A DNA stretch of 64,000 nucleotides from Cotesia glomerata (taxonomy: Eukaryota > Arthropoda > Insecta > Hymenoptera > Braconidae): contig NC_058160.1 in NCBI RefSeq assembly GCF_020080835.1, positions 27,701,152 through 27,765,151 on the forward strand. Reading direction: 5' to 3'. Position 1 is the first letter of the stretch. Every line of letters starts with the position of its first letter. A program made the translations under genes and the position numbers. Below the pieces are notes generated by a model. That model saw nothing but the letters and a program-made list of their open reading frames with translations. It searched no databases and had not been told where the DNA came from. Shown in pieces: positions 1 to 12,809 of the stretch.

Positions 1-2438
1 GAGTCTAGTCATATTACTTTCACCACTATGGGTAAACCCGTAAAATTGTCTATCTCCACTGAACTGCACTGGTTACTCACAACTTCTCTCTTACTCTCAT
101 GACGTCATGATATACTGGAGTTTATTTTTATATGTAATGTACTTGTTGTTTATTTTATTTTTTTTTTTTTTTTCTGATAAAATATTGCGCTGATAAAACC
201 TTGAACACAAATTCACAACTATCAAACTTCAACGGCTTACTATCATATTTATAAATCTATTTTTAGTTTTATTCGGTGAAACTCGAGATAGAGTTTCGAA
301 TAAAGCATGAGATGGATTTCTTTTTCTTCATTTTAAAGCTAAATAAAACTCTAGACATGTGCATGCCTCTAAAAACATATTTGTGATTATGAGTCATGAG
401 TAACATGTCATGTGTCATATATGTCATATTTAAGGACTTGAATTTATATTTATATTTATTTTTGCAATACTAAATGTGATAATTGCCAGCTGCTAATTTA
501 CATACGATAGTTTATTGCGTAAATAATGTCGTTTGATTTCATTGAAATTTTATTATATATATTTATGTATTTATGTACATTAACAAGTGCAATACTGGAT
601 CGTGATTTTATAGGTATGAGTAATATAATATAATAAATAATTTATGAAACGGCCTTTCGAAAAATACATCGGTGGTAATTGTTAGTACCGACAATCATGC
701 GTAAATATGTTTAAATTAATTAGTTTTCATTTACTGGGAGAACTTATATGTTCGAAATTGGGTCTCGGGAATGTTTGTTGTTATTAACTGTGAATATTTA
801 CTCAGTTATTGAGCATGGAAATGTTTTTGCTGTCAGTAATTTCGATTTCCTTTGAAGTGAATGTTTTGATGGAAAATTACTCTAAAAGTCAAGTTTTTAG
901 AGGATATGAGTGGAATTTATGATTATTTAACTGCTAAAGTTGCTAACAGGGTTATGATTGGTAATTAAATTTATTGATCGTGAAGGTTAATCGAGTATTA
1001 TTAATTAGTGGATAATGAGGGAAACTATTAAAAAAATTTTGGTAATTAAATTTTATGCGGGAGGTAAACGCGAAATTAATGATTTTTTATTATGCAAAGT
1101 TGGAAAAGAAATTATTGGTCGTTAAATTTTGAATTATGAAATTATTAAATAAAAATTGATAGCAAAAGAAATTAAAAATGTTTTTAAATTAAAAATGTTG
1201 ATGATTATCGAAAAGTAATTTATTTAAAATTTAATTGTATGATATTGCAAAAAAGAGCAAAATTTATTAGAAGCAAATTTTTGTAACAATTTTTTTACTT
1301 TTTTAAAAATTTTTTATCTTTATGAATCACAATTGGTAATTATGATAAATATGGACGTTATATAAATTTACAAACTAGGTTATGTAAACATCCAAAAAAC
1401 GGTTTAAATTAAAAATCTCATTTTATAAATTGTAAATTTTTTTCGTACACTAAAAAAAAAATTAACTTGATTCAAGAGAAAAAAAGTTTGGAAAATCCAA
1501 AAGTGCACACCTCATAACGCTCATTCATTTTTTAAGAAAACAATTAATTGTGTAATTGATTAAAAAAAAAAAAAAAATTATAATTAAGTAATTTCTTACA
1601 GAGTATTTTTTATTTTTTTTTAAACATCGGCGCCCTTTTTTCTTGTCATAGGCGCACGCAGTCTAAAAAAATCTAGCTTGATCAAGTGGTGCCATAGTTT
1701 TTACGTGACAAATAAGAAAAGTTCGTTTGGCTTTGTACGGTTGTATCGTAGTGAATTTTAATAAAAATTCAATTAAAAAGAAAATACGCAAACTAGGCCA
1801 CTGATATGAAATACGGACCCAGTTCATCGAATTCTTAAACTAATAAAAAAGGTTCGGTCTTAAAATATCAATTTATTCGGGAGTAATCGTTGGTACATCC
1901 AAAATGGGGTGACATCCGGACGTCCACGTAAAATTTTTTTCAAAACGTTTTTTTTTTTCAAAATAGCAACTTAAAATGATTTTAGAAAGTAAAAGATGGT
2001 TTAATTTAAGTGTTTTTTCGGTGTACATCTACTTATATCATTGTATAAGTGTAGTATGCTTGTGAAAGAGACATTTAAAGATCACGAAATTGCTTGAACT
2101 TGACGAGTCGAGTATAAAGCACAACCTCACGCACTTCGCGCTATGAGGCGTGCAATTCTTGAACCAAGAAAATAATTTTGAAGAGGGTAATTCTCTACAA
2201 TCAAGACGAAAAATTCTTGAATCAAGTAAAATTTACTTAACCAAGTAAAAATTTTTTAATTTAAGAATTTTTTTACTCAAATCAAGAAGATGAATTTCTT
2301 CAAAATTATATACTTGATTGAAGAACATTTTTTTTTCTGTGTAGGCATAATATTTAATTTTAAATTTTAGATTTCTCAAAATTATTAATGCAATAAATTT
2401 AAATAAAAATTGAATAATAATTGAACTGAAAAATATAG
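1..2438. other. AT-rich sequence upstream of or within the otopetrin gene; no exon recognised
   Basis: Very AT-rich with long A and T runs. The otopetrin reading frame is already open at 2439 and needs two codon bases from an upstream exon, so this stretch is probably intron or 5' flank. I found no convincing start exon that ends in the right phase. From about 2170 to 2343 there are repeats built on alternating 'cttgaatcaag' and 'aattttt' words ending in 'ctgtgta', a pattern that recurs near 4684-5369, 14040-14120, 49560-49650 and 63818-63890. Confidence 0.5.
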
Positions 2439-5400
2439 GCTTGAAGGAGATTCGGTAGTGGTTACTCCATCAACAGCAGAGCATCAAATACCAGGAGGGC
2501 CAAATTTCCAATGCATCAACTTGGATCGAAGGGATAGTTTTCCTTTGCCTCAAAATGGCCGATCATCAAGTCTACGTCGACAAAGCATCGCTTTGAACGC
2601 TATTATTAATCATAGACGTGCATTAATAGGGTAATTTAAAATTTCAATATTAGATATTTATTTATTTAATAATAATATATGAAGGAAAAGCAACAATACA
2701 GAGAAAATGTGAGAGTTGATCAACTTAAGTTGTCTTTTACGGCTGACTATTATTGTTATTAAATAACAAAAGATTGAAAGCACATGAAGATAGAATAAAA
2801 TAGGCGTCACTTGATGATTCCAAGTGAGAGTAGAGAGCTGCTATTCACTTAAACCTATTTAATTCTAGCCATGCTAATTCGCAAGAGATACAAGTGCCTA
2901 GTGTGTATACACCATATTATATAGAGTAGAGTACAGATAGAGTATAGCAGTATATATCAGCCAAATTGAGTTTGATCAAGTATACACAGCAACAAACTAA
3001 AGACCCACAACAATACGCAACGCCAGTCAAACACCGCAGACACTGCCGTCGAGGCTGCCAGCTCTCTTGTTTCGCGAAAAGCCAAACAGAATTATATTAC
3101 ACCGCGCGCGATCGAAGCTAACGAAATAAAGCTTTTATGATGGAAAATCGATCATGAAAGGATCCCTCGGCCATTTAAGTTTCTCACTTTATACTCCTCT
3201 GTATCTATTTTCATTTCTCCCTCTTTGATTATTATACCTACTTTTATTATTTTTATTCCATTTTACCGTGAATTACTCGAGATTTTACAAATCACGTCTA
3301 TCTATTTTTTTTACACTACGCAATAAAAAAACGCCAGCAATAAAAATATCTCCGCTTCGAACGCGAGTATTTTTTATTCCGGAAAGCATAAAAAAATTTA
3401 GTTTAAAAATACCGGTTTTGGTAACAAATATTGTTTGTTAACGTATACATCCGCAAGAAAAAAATATAAAAGGTGAATATTAACTCTTCAGCTATTGGGA
3501 ATACCATATTTTCATCGGTGTTTTATTTTATAACTTTTTTATGGACAAAAAAACGACAATGTACTATGAATAACAATTACTTCAAATTTTAAAACAATTT
3601 ACCGCCATTGTTCTTCAATTATTTGGTAAAATAACAATATCATAGAAGTAAAATAGGTGAAATGAAATGGTTAACAGATTTAGAGATTAAAAAAAAATTA
3701 TTCTATAAAAGTTGTCTATTATTTTTGTTTCACTTTGTGAAGTTTTAAACTCTACATCAACTTAATGATTTAAAAATAAATTTTTCTTTTTTTTTTAATT
3801 ATTCAAAAATAATAATTTAGACACGTAAAAATTTAACCGTGATAATTTCGCAAACTTGATATGATTCCACATAAAATAGCGCTCAGACTAGAACGAGCCG
3901 ATTGAAATCGATTAACAGAGAAATTCCGAATTCTACTTATAAATCCGATTGCAAACGAAATCCTCTACAACAAAACAATCATGAGGAATTTTTTTAACTC
4001 TTCAAAACCATAAAAATATTAATAACCACTTCCACACTCTCTAAATCTGAAACAGTGAAAATCACTGGAAATTAGTGGTATATTCACTATTTCACAGTTA
4101 TAAGTATACCACTTGGTATACTTATAACTGTGAAACAGTGAAATTCTACTGATTCATTTTAAGAGAGCAAGGGGAAAAAAGTAAACTGTAATATTCACTC
4201 GGATTCCGGTTAATTTTTATAGTTTTAAACAGTACAGCGGACATCGGGGTGGCAAAATATAAATATTACAGAACTTAATGTAGAAAGTATAAAAGCCACA
4301 ATTTATAATTTAATATTCAAAATAAGTGATTAGTAGCTGTCACTATAGTAAATAACGACTCTTTCATCTTAAAAAATTACAGTTTCAAACAGTAAAAATT
4401 ACCATTTCAATATATAGTCCATATTATGAGGAGAAGGGGGTCTCACTCTGGGAGAATTTAACATTTGAAACAGTAAAAATTATACTTTTAAAATATACAT
4501 TTTACCAGTCCAAGCAAGTCAATAATTACAGTTTGATTTTTAGCGTTGCGTATAAAATTAACCATTTTACTTTGTAAATATTGACGTTGCTTGTATTAGA
4601 AATTTACTAACTTTATTTTATACTTTTTACATATCATAAGATCATTTTTTAGGTACGAAATGATAAATAAAGTCTGAATTCTTACACAGAAAGAATGGTT
4701 CACTTGAACCAATAAAATATTTTTCTTGCTAATTATTTTCTTGGGCGAAAAAAAATTTTTTTTTGACACAAGAAATTTCACTTATCCCAACAAAATTAAT
4801 TCTCTTGCTACTAGAAATACGTATCTTAATCCAAGACAATTTATTTGAATCAAGAAAATTTTCTTGTTTTGAGAAAATTTTTCTCTTGCTCCAAAAAATT
4901 AAGTTCTTGACAGAAGTAAATTTTCTTATCGTGAGAAAATTCTTCTCTTGCTCCAAAAAATTAAATAAATTTTCATTAATATTTTTATTGACAAACATGT
5001 CAAATGGGAAGATCAAATAATATTGAACCATTTTCTTTCATTCAATATGTACAATTGCGTGCTAAAATAATCTAAAATGGGTATCAAATATTCAAGAGAA
5101 AAATTTTGTCAAGGTGAGAAAATTTTTTTCTCAACTAAAGTAGGTGGCGCTGCTTCCCTAAAGTATCTAAAAATCTTGATCCAATATAAAAATTTATTGT
5201 ATCAAGTATTTATAATAATTTGAATTAAGAAAAATTACTTCCACCAAGAATAGAATTTCAAGAAAAATTTTTACTTCGGCCAAGACAACTTCGGTCTTCC
5301 TTCGGGCACCCGAAAATTTACTTGAACCAAGAATTTTATTCTCCAGTCAAGAAATCTTTTTTTCTGTGTAATTATTATACTTTAACATTTTAGACATTCA

Positions 5401-8400
5401 CATAGCGAATATTACTGTTTGAAATAGTATTTTCTTCCATGTAAAGAGTAAATTGTAACGTTTAAATGGTAAATATTATAAAGTGAATAGTAAAATCATG
5501 ATTTTACTGATTGAAATGGTAATTTTTAGCAGTTGATCATTACTTATTATAAATCGACTGTTATTTATTACAGTTTACTTTTTTCCGTGCAATAAACGTA
5601 TTGCGAAAAAAAAATAAAAAAAAAAGGTATTTCCATTTTTTAGTTGAATTTGTTAATGAAAAAATTTTGCATTGAATAGGGCACTGATCTCGGGTATTGG
5701 TAGCAACTTGTCTCTGCCATCTTGTGGCACACAAGATCAAAATCCAGGACAAAGCAACAATACGTCAACATCAGCAGCGAACCATGACTCGTGCTCGCAG
5801 CATTGTCAAGAGATCCCTGATAATCATCGGCCTTATACCAGAGCAGCATCCCACCAGTATTCGAATCTACAACTTACGCCGGTCAATAGCGCGGGCATCC
5901 CATTGTGTGCATTGGAGACCTCTAAGTGTAATTATGCATTGCCATTACGAGTTAACGTCAATTGGATACATTTACTGTTATCGTTATAAATAATACGTCG
6001 ATTGTAATTATTAATATCGATTATAATTGTTAAATATTAAATATCTAGGCAAGCCGCACTGCAATCGCCGCAGCGGAGGCTCATCTAGGCACCGAAAAGA
6101 AAAGCATCGCACGGAATTAATATCCACGGTCAGCACACTTTATGCTAAGCTGCTAATAGTCGTCGGGGTGACGGTCCCAGTAACGGCTAGTGTGAGCCAA
6201 AGGGTCCCTCCCGCTCTCGATCAGGTTTGTATTATATTATAAAGTGGACTTATAAATATGAATATAAATATAAATATATCGTGCCCTCATCCCGTATTTG
6301 TCGATCGATTCTCATCTCGGCTTACCGGTTCCATTTTGCATTAATAATAAATTTCATTATGTGTCGACTAGTGTAGTGCCCCGCGAGCAATATTGCTCGC
6401 CTTTATAAGCCCGCACCGCGTAAATGACACTTTATGTTGATGTCGGCTTTAATTTGCCCTCACAGATACTCAACCATCAGTGATCAACGCTTTATTTAAA
6501 AATAAATATTTTTAAACAATTAGTACTAAAGAAAAATATTTACTTTTGTGACTTACGCGGTAAAAAAAAATTTTTAATTGCAGATTAAAGTACGGTTTAT
6601 AAAATCTAGCTGCCTTGAATAAAATACACTAATAGGATTTATTTGTACCAAAAAATATTTGTTAATAGTTATCAAATTATTTATTAGAGACCGTTTTTTA
6701 GTATTAAACAAATATTTCTTAGTATTTAAAATGATTTGTTTGTATTTAATAAATCTGATATTTATTTATTAAATAATAATAAATTTTTTTAAATACTAAG
6801 AAATTTTTATTAAGGGCTAAAAAGTGGTCTGTAATAAATGATTTGTTAAATATTAAATATTTTTTACTATAAACAAATTCTTGTATGAGTGTAATAAAAA
6901 AATTAGTTTAAAAATTGAATTTAAAAAATTTTTGAAAATAACGTTTTAAAATTTCTTTGAATTTTTTATTTTTTTCATTAATAATTTTATTTTGACAAGA
7001 GAAAAATATTAAAATTTTGTTTAAATTGCTTATTATCGAAAAGTATAAGATAAAACAATTTTTGTTTAATTATTATTCGTAATTATTGACAACAAAAGCG
7101 CAAATTTAAGTTACTTAAAAGATAATTTTTAAAACGAGTATAAAATTAATTAAAATTTTTTTCTAGGGATTTTATTTGTACCTCTACCTAGTGAGTGTAG
7201 GATTTGTTATCACAATGTACACAATAGTACTCCGAGATAAAGCCGTTAAAAAAATGCTGATCCAGAAAAGAAAGGACGGAATGACTTTTGTATTGGACGA
7301 CTTTACAGGAAAGCGGCAAAGTTTTCAGGTAAAATATAATTTTAGAGCTAAAAAAAACTAGATAGCTCAAGTTCAAAATATTTAGAGATGAGGCCATATT
7401 AATTAACATAAAAAAGTGGCTGATAAAGCCGACAGGCCTGGAAATGGGGCCATAAAATAAAAAAAGCCGGGTGGCATTAAACCGGCGAGAAACTCGATAC
7501 AGAAAATGTTATGCCGGGTAATTTAAAATACCGATAATTGTTGAAGGGCTGCAAGGGGTCGGAACAGTAAGAATTAAAAGTAAATAAAAATAAAAGTTTA
7601 TAAATTCAACAGGCGCAGCAGTACGGGAGCTTTTGTCTGCGTCTAGGTGCCATCGGGTTCGGAGCCGGCTCGTTAGTGTTTACTGGATTGCAAATCGGTG
7701 CTGCTATTGCGTCTGCTGGTCCATTAAAAGCGATTACACCAAGTGCGAGGCTTCTTTTAGTGACCGCTCAAATGCACTTTATATTTTTGAACAGTAAAGA
7801 TCTCGAGCTCGCTAAACACAGTCCTCTCGCTAAATTAGGGCTCATGCATATGATTGCTACCAATCTTTGTGAATGGCTGCAGGTAATTTTGTTTTATTAT
7901 TATCCAATATTAATTTTTTTCCGACTTTGATCATTTTTCTGATGAACAGGCACTTGTAGAAGAGACAAGGCATGAAATCGCGCATTTAGAGTTACACGAT
8001 CACGAGCTCAATGAAGAAGGAATACTAAAGACGCTTCTGACAGACGCAAGTCCCTTTTTATTTCCTTGTACTATTGAATTCAGCCTGATTTGCGCCGTTA
8101 TTCTTTTCGAAATGTGGAAGCGCGTTGACAGAATGGTTGTCGTGAAACACGACGGTTCTGCAAAGTCATTACATCAACTGAGCATTGACTGCAGCAACGC
8201 TCACAAAGGTCTCTTTGGCGGAATTTTGGTAATCGCAGCCACGGTTTTGAGTTTGATAATGTTTTTCGTCCTCAAAAAATCAAAGTCGAAAATGGCTATC
8301 GAGCAAGTTACTGCTCTTGAAACCGCCATTTTAATTGCAGGTAACTATTTATATCACTCAAATCAATACTTCAGCACTTCAATGCTTTTATACTTCAATA

Positions 8401-10373
8401 CTCTATTAAAAAGAAAAAAAAAATATTTTTTTTCTTGAACACTTAAAAAGTAAAATTGAGTTTTAAAGTTTTCGAATTTATAAGCTATTAAAATATTGAT
8501 GTTTAAATTTCTATTGAATTGAAACTACAATAATCAGATTAAAATTTTCAAAGCGTTTTATATTAAAGTATAGACCCTTTTATTCTTTTTTCGTGTTTCA
8601 AATATTTTATCAAAAATTATCATAAAAAATCTTCATTTTTTAATCATTAAAAAAAATTTTTCTTAATTCTGAACTGTTTAAAATTAAAAAATAAAAAAAA
8701 ACCGTTTTCCATATTATTGCTCTAATCAGGTCTAAATTTTTTTATAATTAAATTAAAAATCAGGATTTTGTAGACCAAATTAATGTTATGTTTTTTTTAT
8801 TTAATTTATTTTAACATGCCACGTTTCGTCAGTTTTATTCTGACATCATCAGGCACCTTAAAATTTTTACGATACAAAAACACATAGTCCTTAATTTACA
8901 AAAATTACTGCGCATGATATTTTTTAATATACAAAAAAACTTTTCATTTTGGAAGATACTTTGGAAGATACCTCGTGTTTATTTGAAGGTTATTGTTGAT
9001 AATTTGTTACTTGTCAACATATTGTTGAGGAGGTTTTTAAAATATATTTACACTGATAGAAAGATTTGTTTATAGTTAAAAATATTTGTTAATATTTAAC
9101 AAATCATTTATTAGAAGCCATTTTTTCGTCCTTAACAAATATATCTTAGTATTTAAAAAGATTTATTAATATTTAATAAATGAATATCAGATTTATTAAA
9201 TACTAAGAAATATTTGTTAAATACTAAAAGTCGTCTCTAATAAATGATTTGTTAACTATTAACAAATATTATTTAATACAAATAAACCAGTGTAATTGGA
9301 TTTGGTTCATTGTATTTATTACGGACTCTAATTAAAAAAATGTCAAATTTTTTTGTGTATTAAAAAATATCATGGGCAGTAATTTTTGTAAATTAAGGAC
9401 TGTGTTTTTGTATTGTAAAAATTTTAAGGTGCCTGATGATGACGCATGTTAAAATAAATGAAATAAAAAAACATAACATCAATTTGATCTACAACATCCT
9501 GATTTTTAATTAATTAGTTAAAAAAAAACTTCTAATGTAAAATGAAAACTAAAACTAAAACTCAACTAAATGAATTTAATTTAGGTGCAATCGCGTCTGT
9601 AAGTTGCGCACTTAAATTACGGCGTTTAGAACTGAAGAACACGAAACCCGCACCTCATCTTGACTCGACTTTGCTGGCAGCGGCACAAGCGGGTGTCTAT
9701 CTCCATTGTTTATTTGGTGCAGTCGGCGGGATATTGACAATGGGCCCAACTTGGGTACTATCACTTACCGCTGATTTCATCGCTTTGATTCAAAGCACTA
9801 GTCAAACTCTTCTAGTCAAGGTACATATACTCATACATACATAATAAGTCTGTGCAGTAACGACACCACAGTATAATACAGGGTCGCAGAATAATACTTA
9901 GTCTGGTCTACTAGTTATGACAGTAGTTGTTGCTGTCGTGGTTCTACCACGCTTTGATATTTCAATCAACTGTGCCCATAAATCAATACTGAGTGTGTCG
10001 TATTATATTACATAGTTTGAACCAACTACAAGTGCAAGGTACAATGTTATACCTATATAATGCCTTAGTTTATTTGTTTGCGCCGCAGATTGCTTGGCGA
10101 AGACGCTCCTCATCAACGAAGAAGCCCGGCAAGGAGCTGATAACCTTCCTGATTGTCGTCAACATCGCTTTGTGGGCAGTCAACACTCTTGAGAAGTCCA
10201 GAGCTGACGTCAGGCCGGACCACCTCCATTTCTTCGGCGTCTGGGCCTGGACTATAATCACCCACGTCTCAATGCCACTGGCCATTTTCTTCCGATTTCA
10301 CTCCGCGATTTGCTTGTTTGAAGTTTGGAAAAGCTGCTACAAGTACAAACCGGCTCTACATACTCGTCCCTAA
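2439..10373 (+). CDS. Otop: Otopetrin-family proton channel, 5' partial
   Basis: Otopetrins are proton-selective channels of the plasma membrane with twelve membrane helices in two homologous halves. Eight exons join in frame: 2439-2630, 5680-5927, 6049-6224, 7167-7328, 7613-7882, 7950-8340, 9585-9820 and 10089-10373, giving 652 residues before the TAA. The first two exons encode a polar, probably cytoplasmic N-terminus (for example DRRDSFPLPQNGRSSSLRRQ). Membrane segments begin at AKLLIVVGVTVPVTASV. Family hallmarks are clearest in the last exon: a KPGKELITFLIVVNIALWAVN-like stretch, then NTLEKSRADVRPD, then VWAWTIITHVSMPLAIFFRFHS. Exons 7 and 8 join in phase 0 (QTLLVK then IAWRRR). No in-frame Met occurs in the first two exons, so the true start lies upstream. 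Insects carry several otopetrin-like paralogues and I cannot say which this is. Introns hold several foldback elements. Confidence 0.9.
2631..5679 (+). other. Large first visible intron of otopetrin, with a GC-richer island
   Basis: The intron lies between phase-matched exons (GG then G). Around 2990-3130 base composition rises sharply (CGCAACGCCAGTCAAACACC, later CGCGCGCGATCG), unlike the surrounding A/T tracts. I see no open reading frame there. It could be an enhancer, an alternative promoter or an untranslated first exon of a shorter transcript. The second half is occupied by a composite foldback element (4170-5594). Confidence 0.45.
4170..5594. repeat. Composite foldback element with a second element nested inside
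   Basis: The outer ends are inverted copies of 'ggaaaaaagtaaactgtaa' (left about 4175, right about 5570-5590). Both flanks carry diverged acagt/ctgt-rich arms. An unrelated element bounded by 'acacaga' (4684) and 'tctgtgta' (about 5369), with interior runs of 'cttgaaccaagaaaattttt', sits within it. Just outside the left end, 4083-4142 forms a near-perfect hairpin around 'agtataccacttggtatact'. No coding potential is evident. Confidence 0.5.
6625..6893. mobile_element. Palindromic MITE, family A, copy 1
   Basis: About 270 bp that folds on itself. It starts 'tacactaataggatttattt' and ends with the inverse 'aaacaaattcttgtatgagtgta'. The middle contains mirrored 'aaatatttgttaatagtt' and 'aatctgatatttatttatta' words. 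Two other copies at 9049-9294 and 45103-45378 share the same order of words. It lies in an otopetrin intron. Confidence 0.65.
8747..9516. mobile_element. Foldback element in an otopetrin intron, with a family A MITE nested in it
   Basis: The left arm (8747 to about 8940) and right arm (about 9350-9516) are inverted copies. Shared words are 'aattaaaaatcaggat', 'ttaatgttatgtttttt', 'catcaggcacctta' and 'attactgcgcatgatat' (right arm: 'atatcatgggcagtaat'). The left arm has an extra 'cgtttcgtcagttttattct' absent on the right. The centre is occupied by MITE family A copy 2. No transposase is present. Confidence 0.7.
9049..9294. mobile_element. Palindromic MITE, family A, copy 2 (nested)
   Basis: It begins 'tacactgatagaaagatttg' and ends 'aaataaaccagtgta'. 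The interior mirrors itself around 'tgaatatcagatttatt'. It lies between the two arms of the 8747-9516 foldback element, so it either inserted later or forms that element's core. Its independent presence at 6625 and 45103 favours later insertion. Confidence 0.65.
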
Positions 10374-11033
10374 TTATTTTTTATTCGATAGGTTTTATAA
10401 ATATTTATTAAATTCTGGTTTAATAATTCAAGAGCTCTTGATTCTAAACGCCGGAAGTACAATTGTTGAATACTTCGCTCTTGAATTGTATTAAAGGGGC
10501 TCAACTTTTAACTGCACTTTACTTCAGGAGCTGGAATGTGGAATTAAACTCGTTGATTAGCTTTTAGAGTGTCTTTTATACGTTCTAGGTCAAATCGCTG
10601 CTCATATTTTTTTATATTATATGAAGAGAAAATTTAATTGGTTTTGAGTTTTATTTTGTACTGGAGTTTTATATCTATTAATATGAAGTTTTTTTTTAAA
10701 GCTTGAATTCACGAAGATTTTCTTGAATTTATCATTGATTTTCTTAATAAAATTATACTAGCATTAAAAGAACATGAGTAAAAAAAAATTATAATTCAAG
10801 CAAGCAGAGTTTTTCTTAATTCATTAAACGGGATCTTAATTGTAATTTTAAAAAATTTTATTTTTAAAAATCTAAATGAATAAAATCATATTTCTAAAAT
10901 TTTCAATTTTTATAGCTAAAAATTCAAAACGTTGAATTTTTAAAGCAGAAAGTTAGAAAATATAAAAAAAATTTTCAAGAGGACCTAAATAAAAAATTTT
11001 TCAAATTTTATTTTCTCATTTAATTAATTATTA
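10374..11033 (+). other. Otopetrin 3' flank / untranslated region
   Basis: AT-rich sequence after the otopetrin stop, with no open reading frame of note. The first AATAAA-like word on this strand is near 10745 ('taataaaatt'), a possible polyadenylation signal about 370 bp after the stop. Confidence 0.4.
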
Positions 11034-11821
11034 CTAGCAACCTTGCAGTCACTATGTGACTGCCGGGCCTTGTGAATTATAAATAAATAAAATTTTGCTC
11101 TATTAAAAAATGACTGTTGTTAAATTGCACTGTACTTTTTTAACTAATATTGACGTTTTTAAAGATATAAGCTCATTCCGATGTTACACTCATCAAGAGC
11201 TTTCATTTGAGTACCCACATGCATTTTGATATATTTTTCGTATATACATATATATAATATATATAAATATATGAAAAATTGATGTGGGTACTCAAATGAA
11301 AGGTCTTAATGAGTATAATGTTGGGGTGAGCTTATATCTTTAAAAATATTATTAGTTGACAAGATAGCAATGTCAGTTCTTAATTATTGACTTTTTTAAA
11401 GATATAAGCTCATCCTAATGTTACACTCATCAAGAGCTTTCATTTGAGTACCCACATGCATTTTGATATATTTTTCGTATATACATATATATAATATATA
11501 TAAATATATGAAAAATTGATGTGGGTACTCAAATGAAAGGTCTCGATGAGTGTAATGTCGGGATGAGCTTATCTCTTTAAAAATGTCAATAGTTCACGAG
11601 AAACAAGGTCATTTCTTAATTATCTATCTAGAAATAGAGAATTTTCGAATGCAACCTAAATACTTATCATAAATTGACTATTGGTGAGAATGATATGAAA
11701 CCATGAAAAGGCACCAATCCAGGTCAAGACTTCCAACGATACCAAATTTAACCCTAAAAACTCATTTTATCATATAAATACACTGGCCAAAAATTTTTGC
11801 TTATTATCTTAATAATATAGA
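11034..11821 (-). mobile_element. Non-autonomous Helitron, copy A (complete)
   Basis: Read on the minus strand it starts TCTATATTATTAAGATAATA at 11821 and ends with hairpin GCAGTCACATAGTGACTGC followed by AAGGTTG and CTAG at 11034. The flanking bases are A on the 5' side and T on the 3' side, the expected Helitron target. TC start, CTRR end, a hairpin about 7 bases before the end, and no terminal inverted repeat or target duplication all fit Helitrons. The interior holds two palindromic modules (about 11153-11345 and 11390-11580), each with 'gagtacccacatg' facing 'gatgtgggtactc'. There is no Rep/helicase, so it must depend on an element elsewhere. Confidence 0.85.
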
Positions 11822-11884
11822 TTTATAGCTTAAACTTGAGATAAATTGTTTGAAGTATCTGTTAGTTATTTTGCATATGAAACT

Positions 11885-12175
11885 TGTGTAAGCTAATTGA
11901 AATTTTTTTCAATCTAAAAACTCCGTACTCGGATGTTTTTCGAATTAAAATCCATATTTCCTTCGTTAAAAAAAAATTCCAGATTTACTCCGTACTTTCA
12001 CAATGTACAATGTTTATTTTTTTTTATTATCTCTCTCTCGTTTCTCGTCGAAGCCCTCAGCTTCGTTTAAAAATCTGTTTCCCTGTCCTGGCTCTCAAAG
12101 TGAAAATAGAAACAGAAGAGAAGAGAAGCAATAATAACTAAAATTCGATAGACTATTTACAAAAAATCTCTCAGA
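11885..12175. other. Short AT-rich interval without a recognisable gene
   Basis: A plus-strand frame of 85 codons runs through 11884-12141 but has low-complexity composition, no family resemblance and no supporting splice sites. It is treated as chance. Confidence 0.4.
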
Positions 12176-12179
12176 CGGT

Positions 12180-12700
12180 AAAGTAAACTGGTAATGGAGT
12201 GGAAGGATTGAGAAGTTGCCGTCGAGAAGATGAACACTCAATAGCTGGTCAACTAAATCATGAAGCCCTCACGCACCCCACTTGGACAAGCGAGCACACA
12301 CTCCGCTGGGTGACGAACCAACAGCAACAAAGGGTTGCTACGAGAGCTCTTCAGTAACGACCCAATGACCAGCGCACTCACTACCGCTACACTGTACCCA
12401 TAACCGAATATACAGCCACCCACTCCCAACCCCTGCCTCCTACCGTCCCCAATCTCACCCTCTTGTCAGTCTCTATGTCTATGAAGCTCTACACAATACT
12501 CAACTCCTCCTCGTATTCATACTCATCTGTTTCACCACTTGATCCGTGGTGCTCCTCAACGTCGCGGTCCCGCTTTCTCCTATCCGCTCACTTTGCAACA
12601 TGATTGCCACCCAAATGTGTTTACCGTATCATAGTGTACAACAGTATAGTATGGTATAGCATAGTAGTAACCCGTAAACCGATCAAACTCTCGATGTTCG
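12180..12700. promoter_or_regulatory. GC-richer island, possible regulatory region or untranslated exon
   Basis: Composition shifts from A/T tracts to mixed, C-rich sequence (for example CTCACGCACCCCACTTGGAC and CCACCCACTCCCAACCCCTG), with no long frame on either strand. In compact AT-rich insect genomes such islands often mark promoters, enhancers or non-coding exons. Which one applies here is undetermined. Confidence 0.3.
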
Positions 12701-12809
12701 CCTTTCTCGATCCCTGCTTTGTTTGAAAACAGTTTATTTTTTTTCAATTCTTTTTTTTGGATTGTTGAATTTTTTTCAAACAAAATTTAATCACGGATGA
12801 TATTGAATC

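Noticed and set aside
4729..5031. Overlapping 85-100 codon frames on both strands
   Set aside because: Translation of a foldback element with repeated 'aattttcttg' words.
11153..11590. Regularly spaced repeats that might suggest a CRISPR-like array
   Set aside because: The units are long palindromic modules inside Helitrons, with no unique spacers and in a eukaryotic context.
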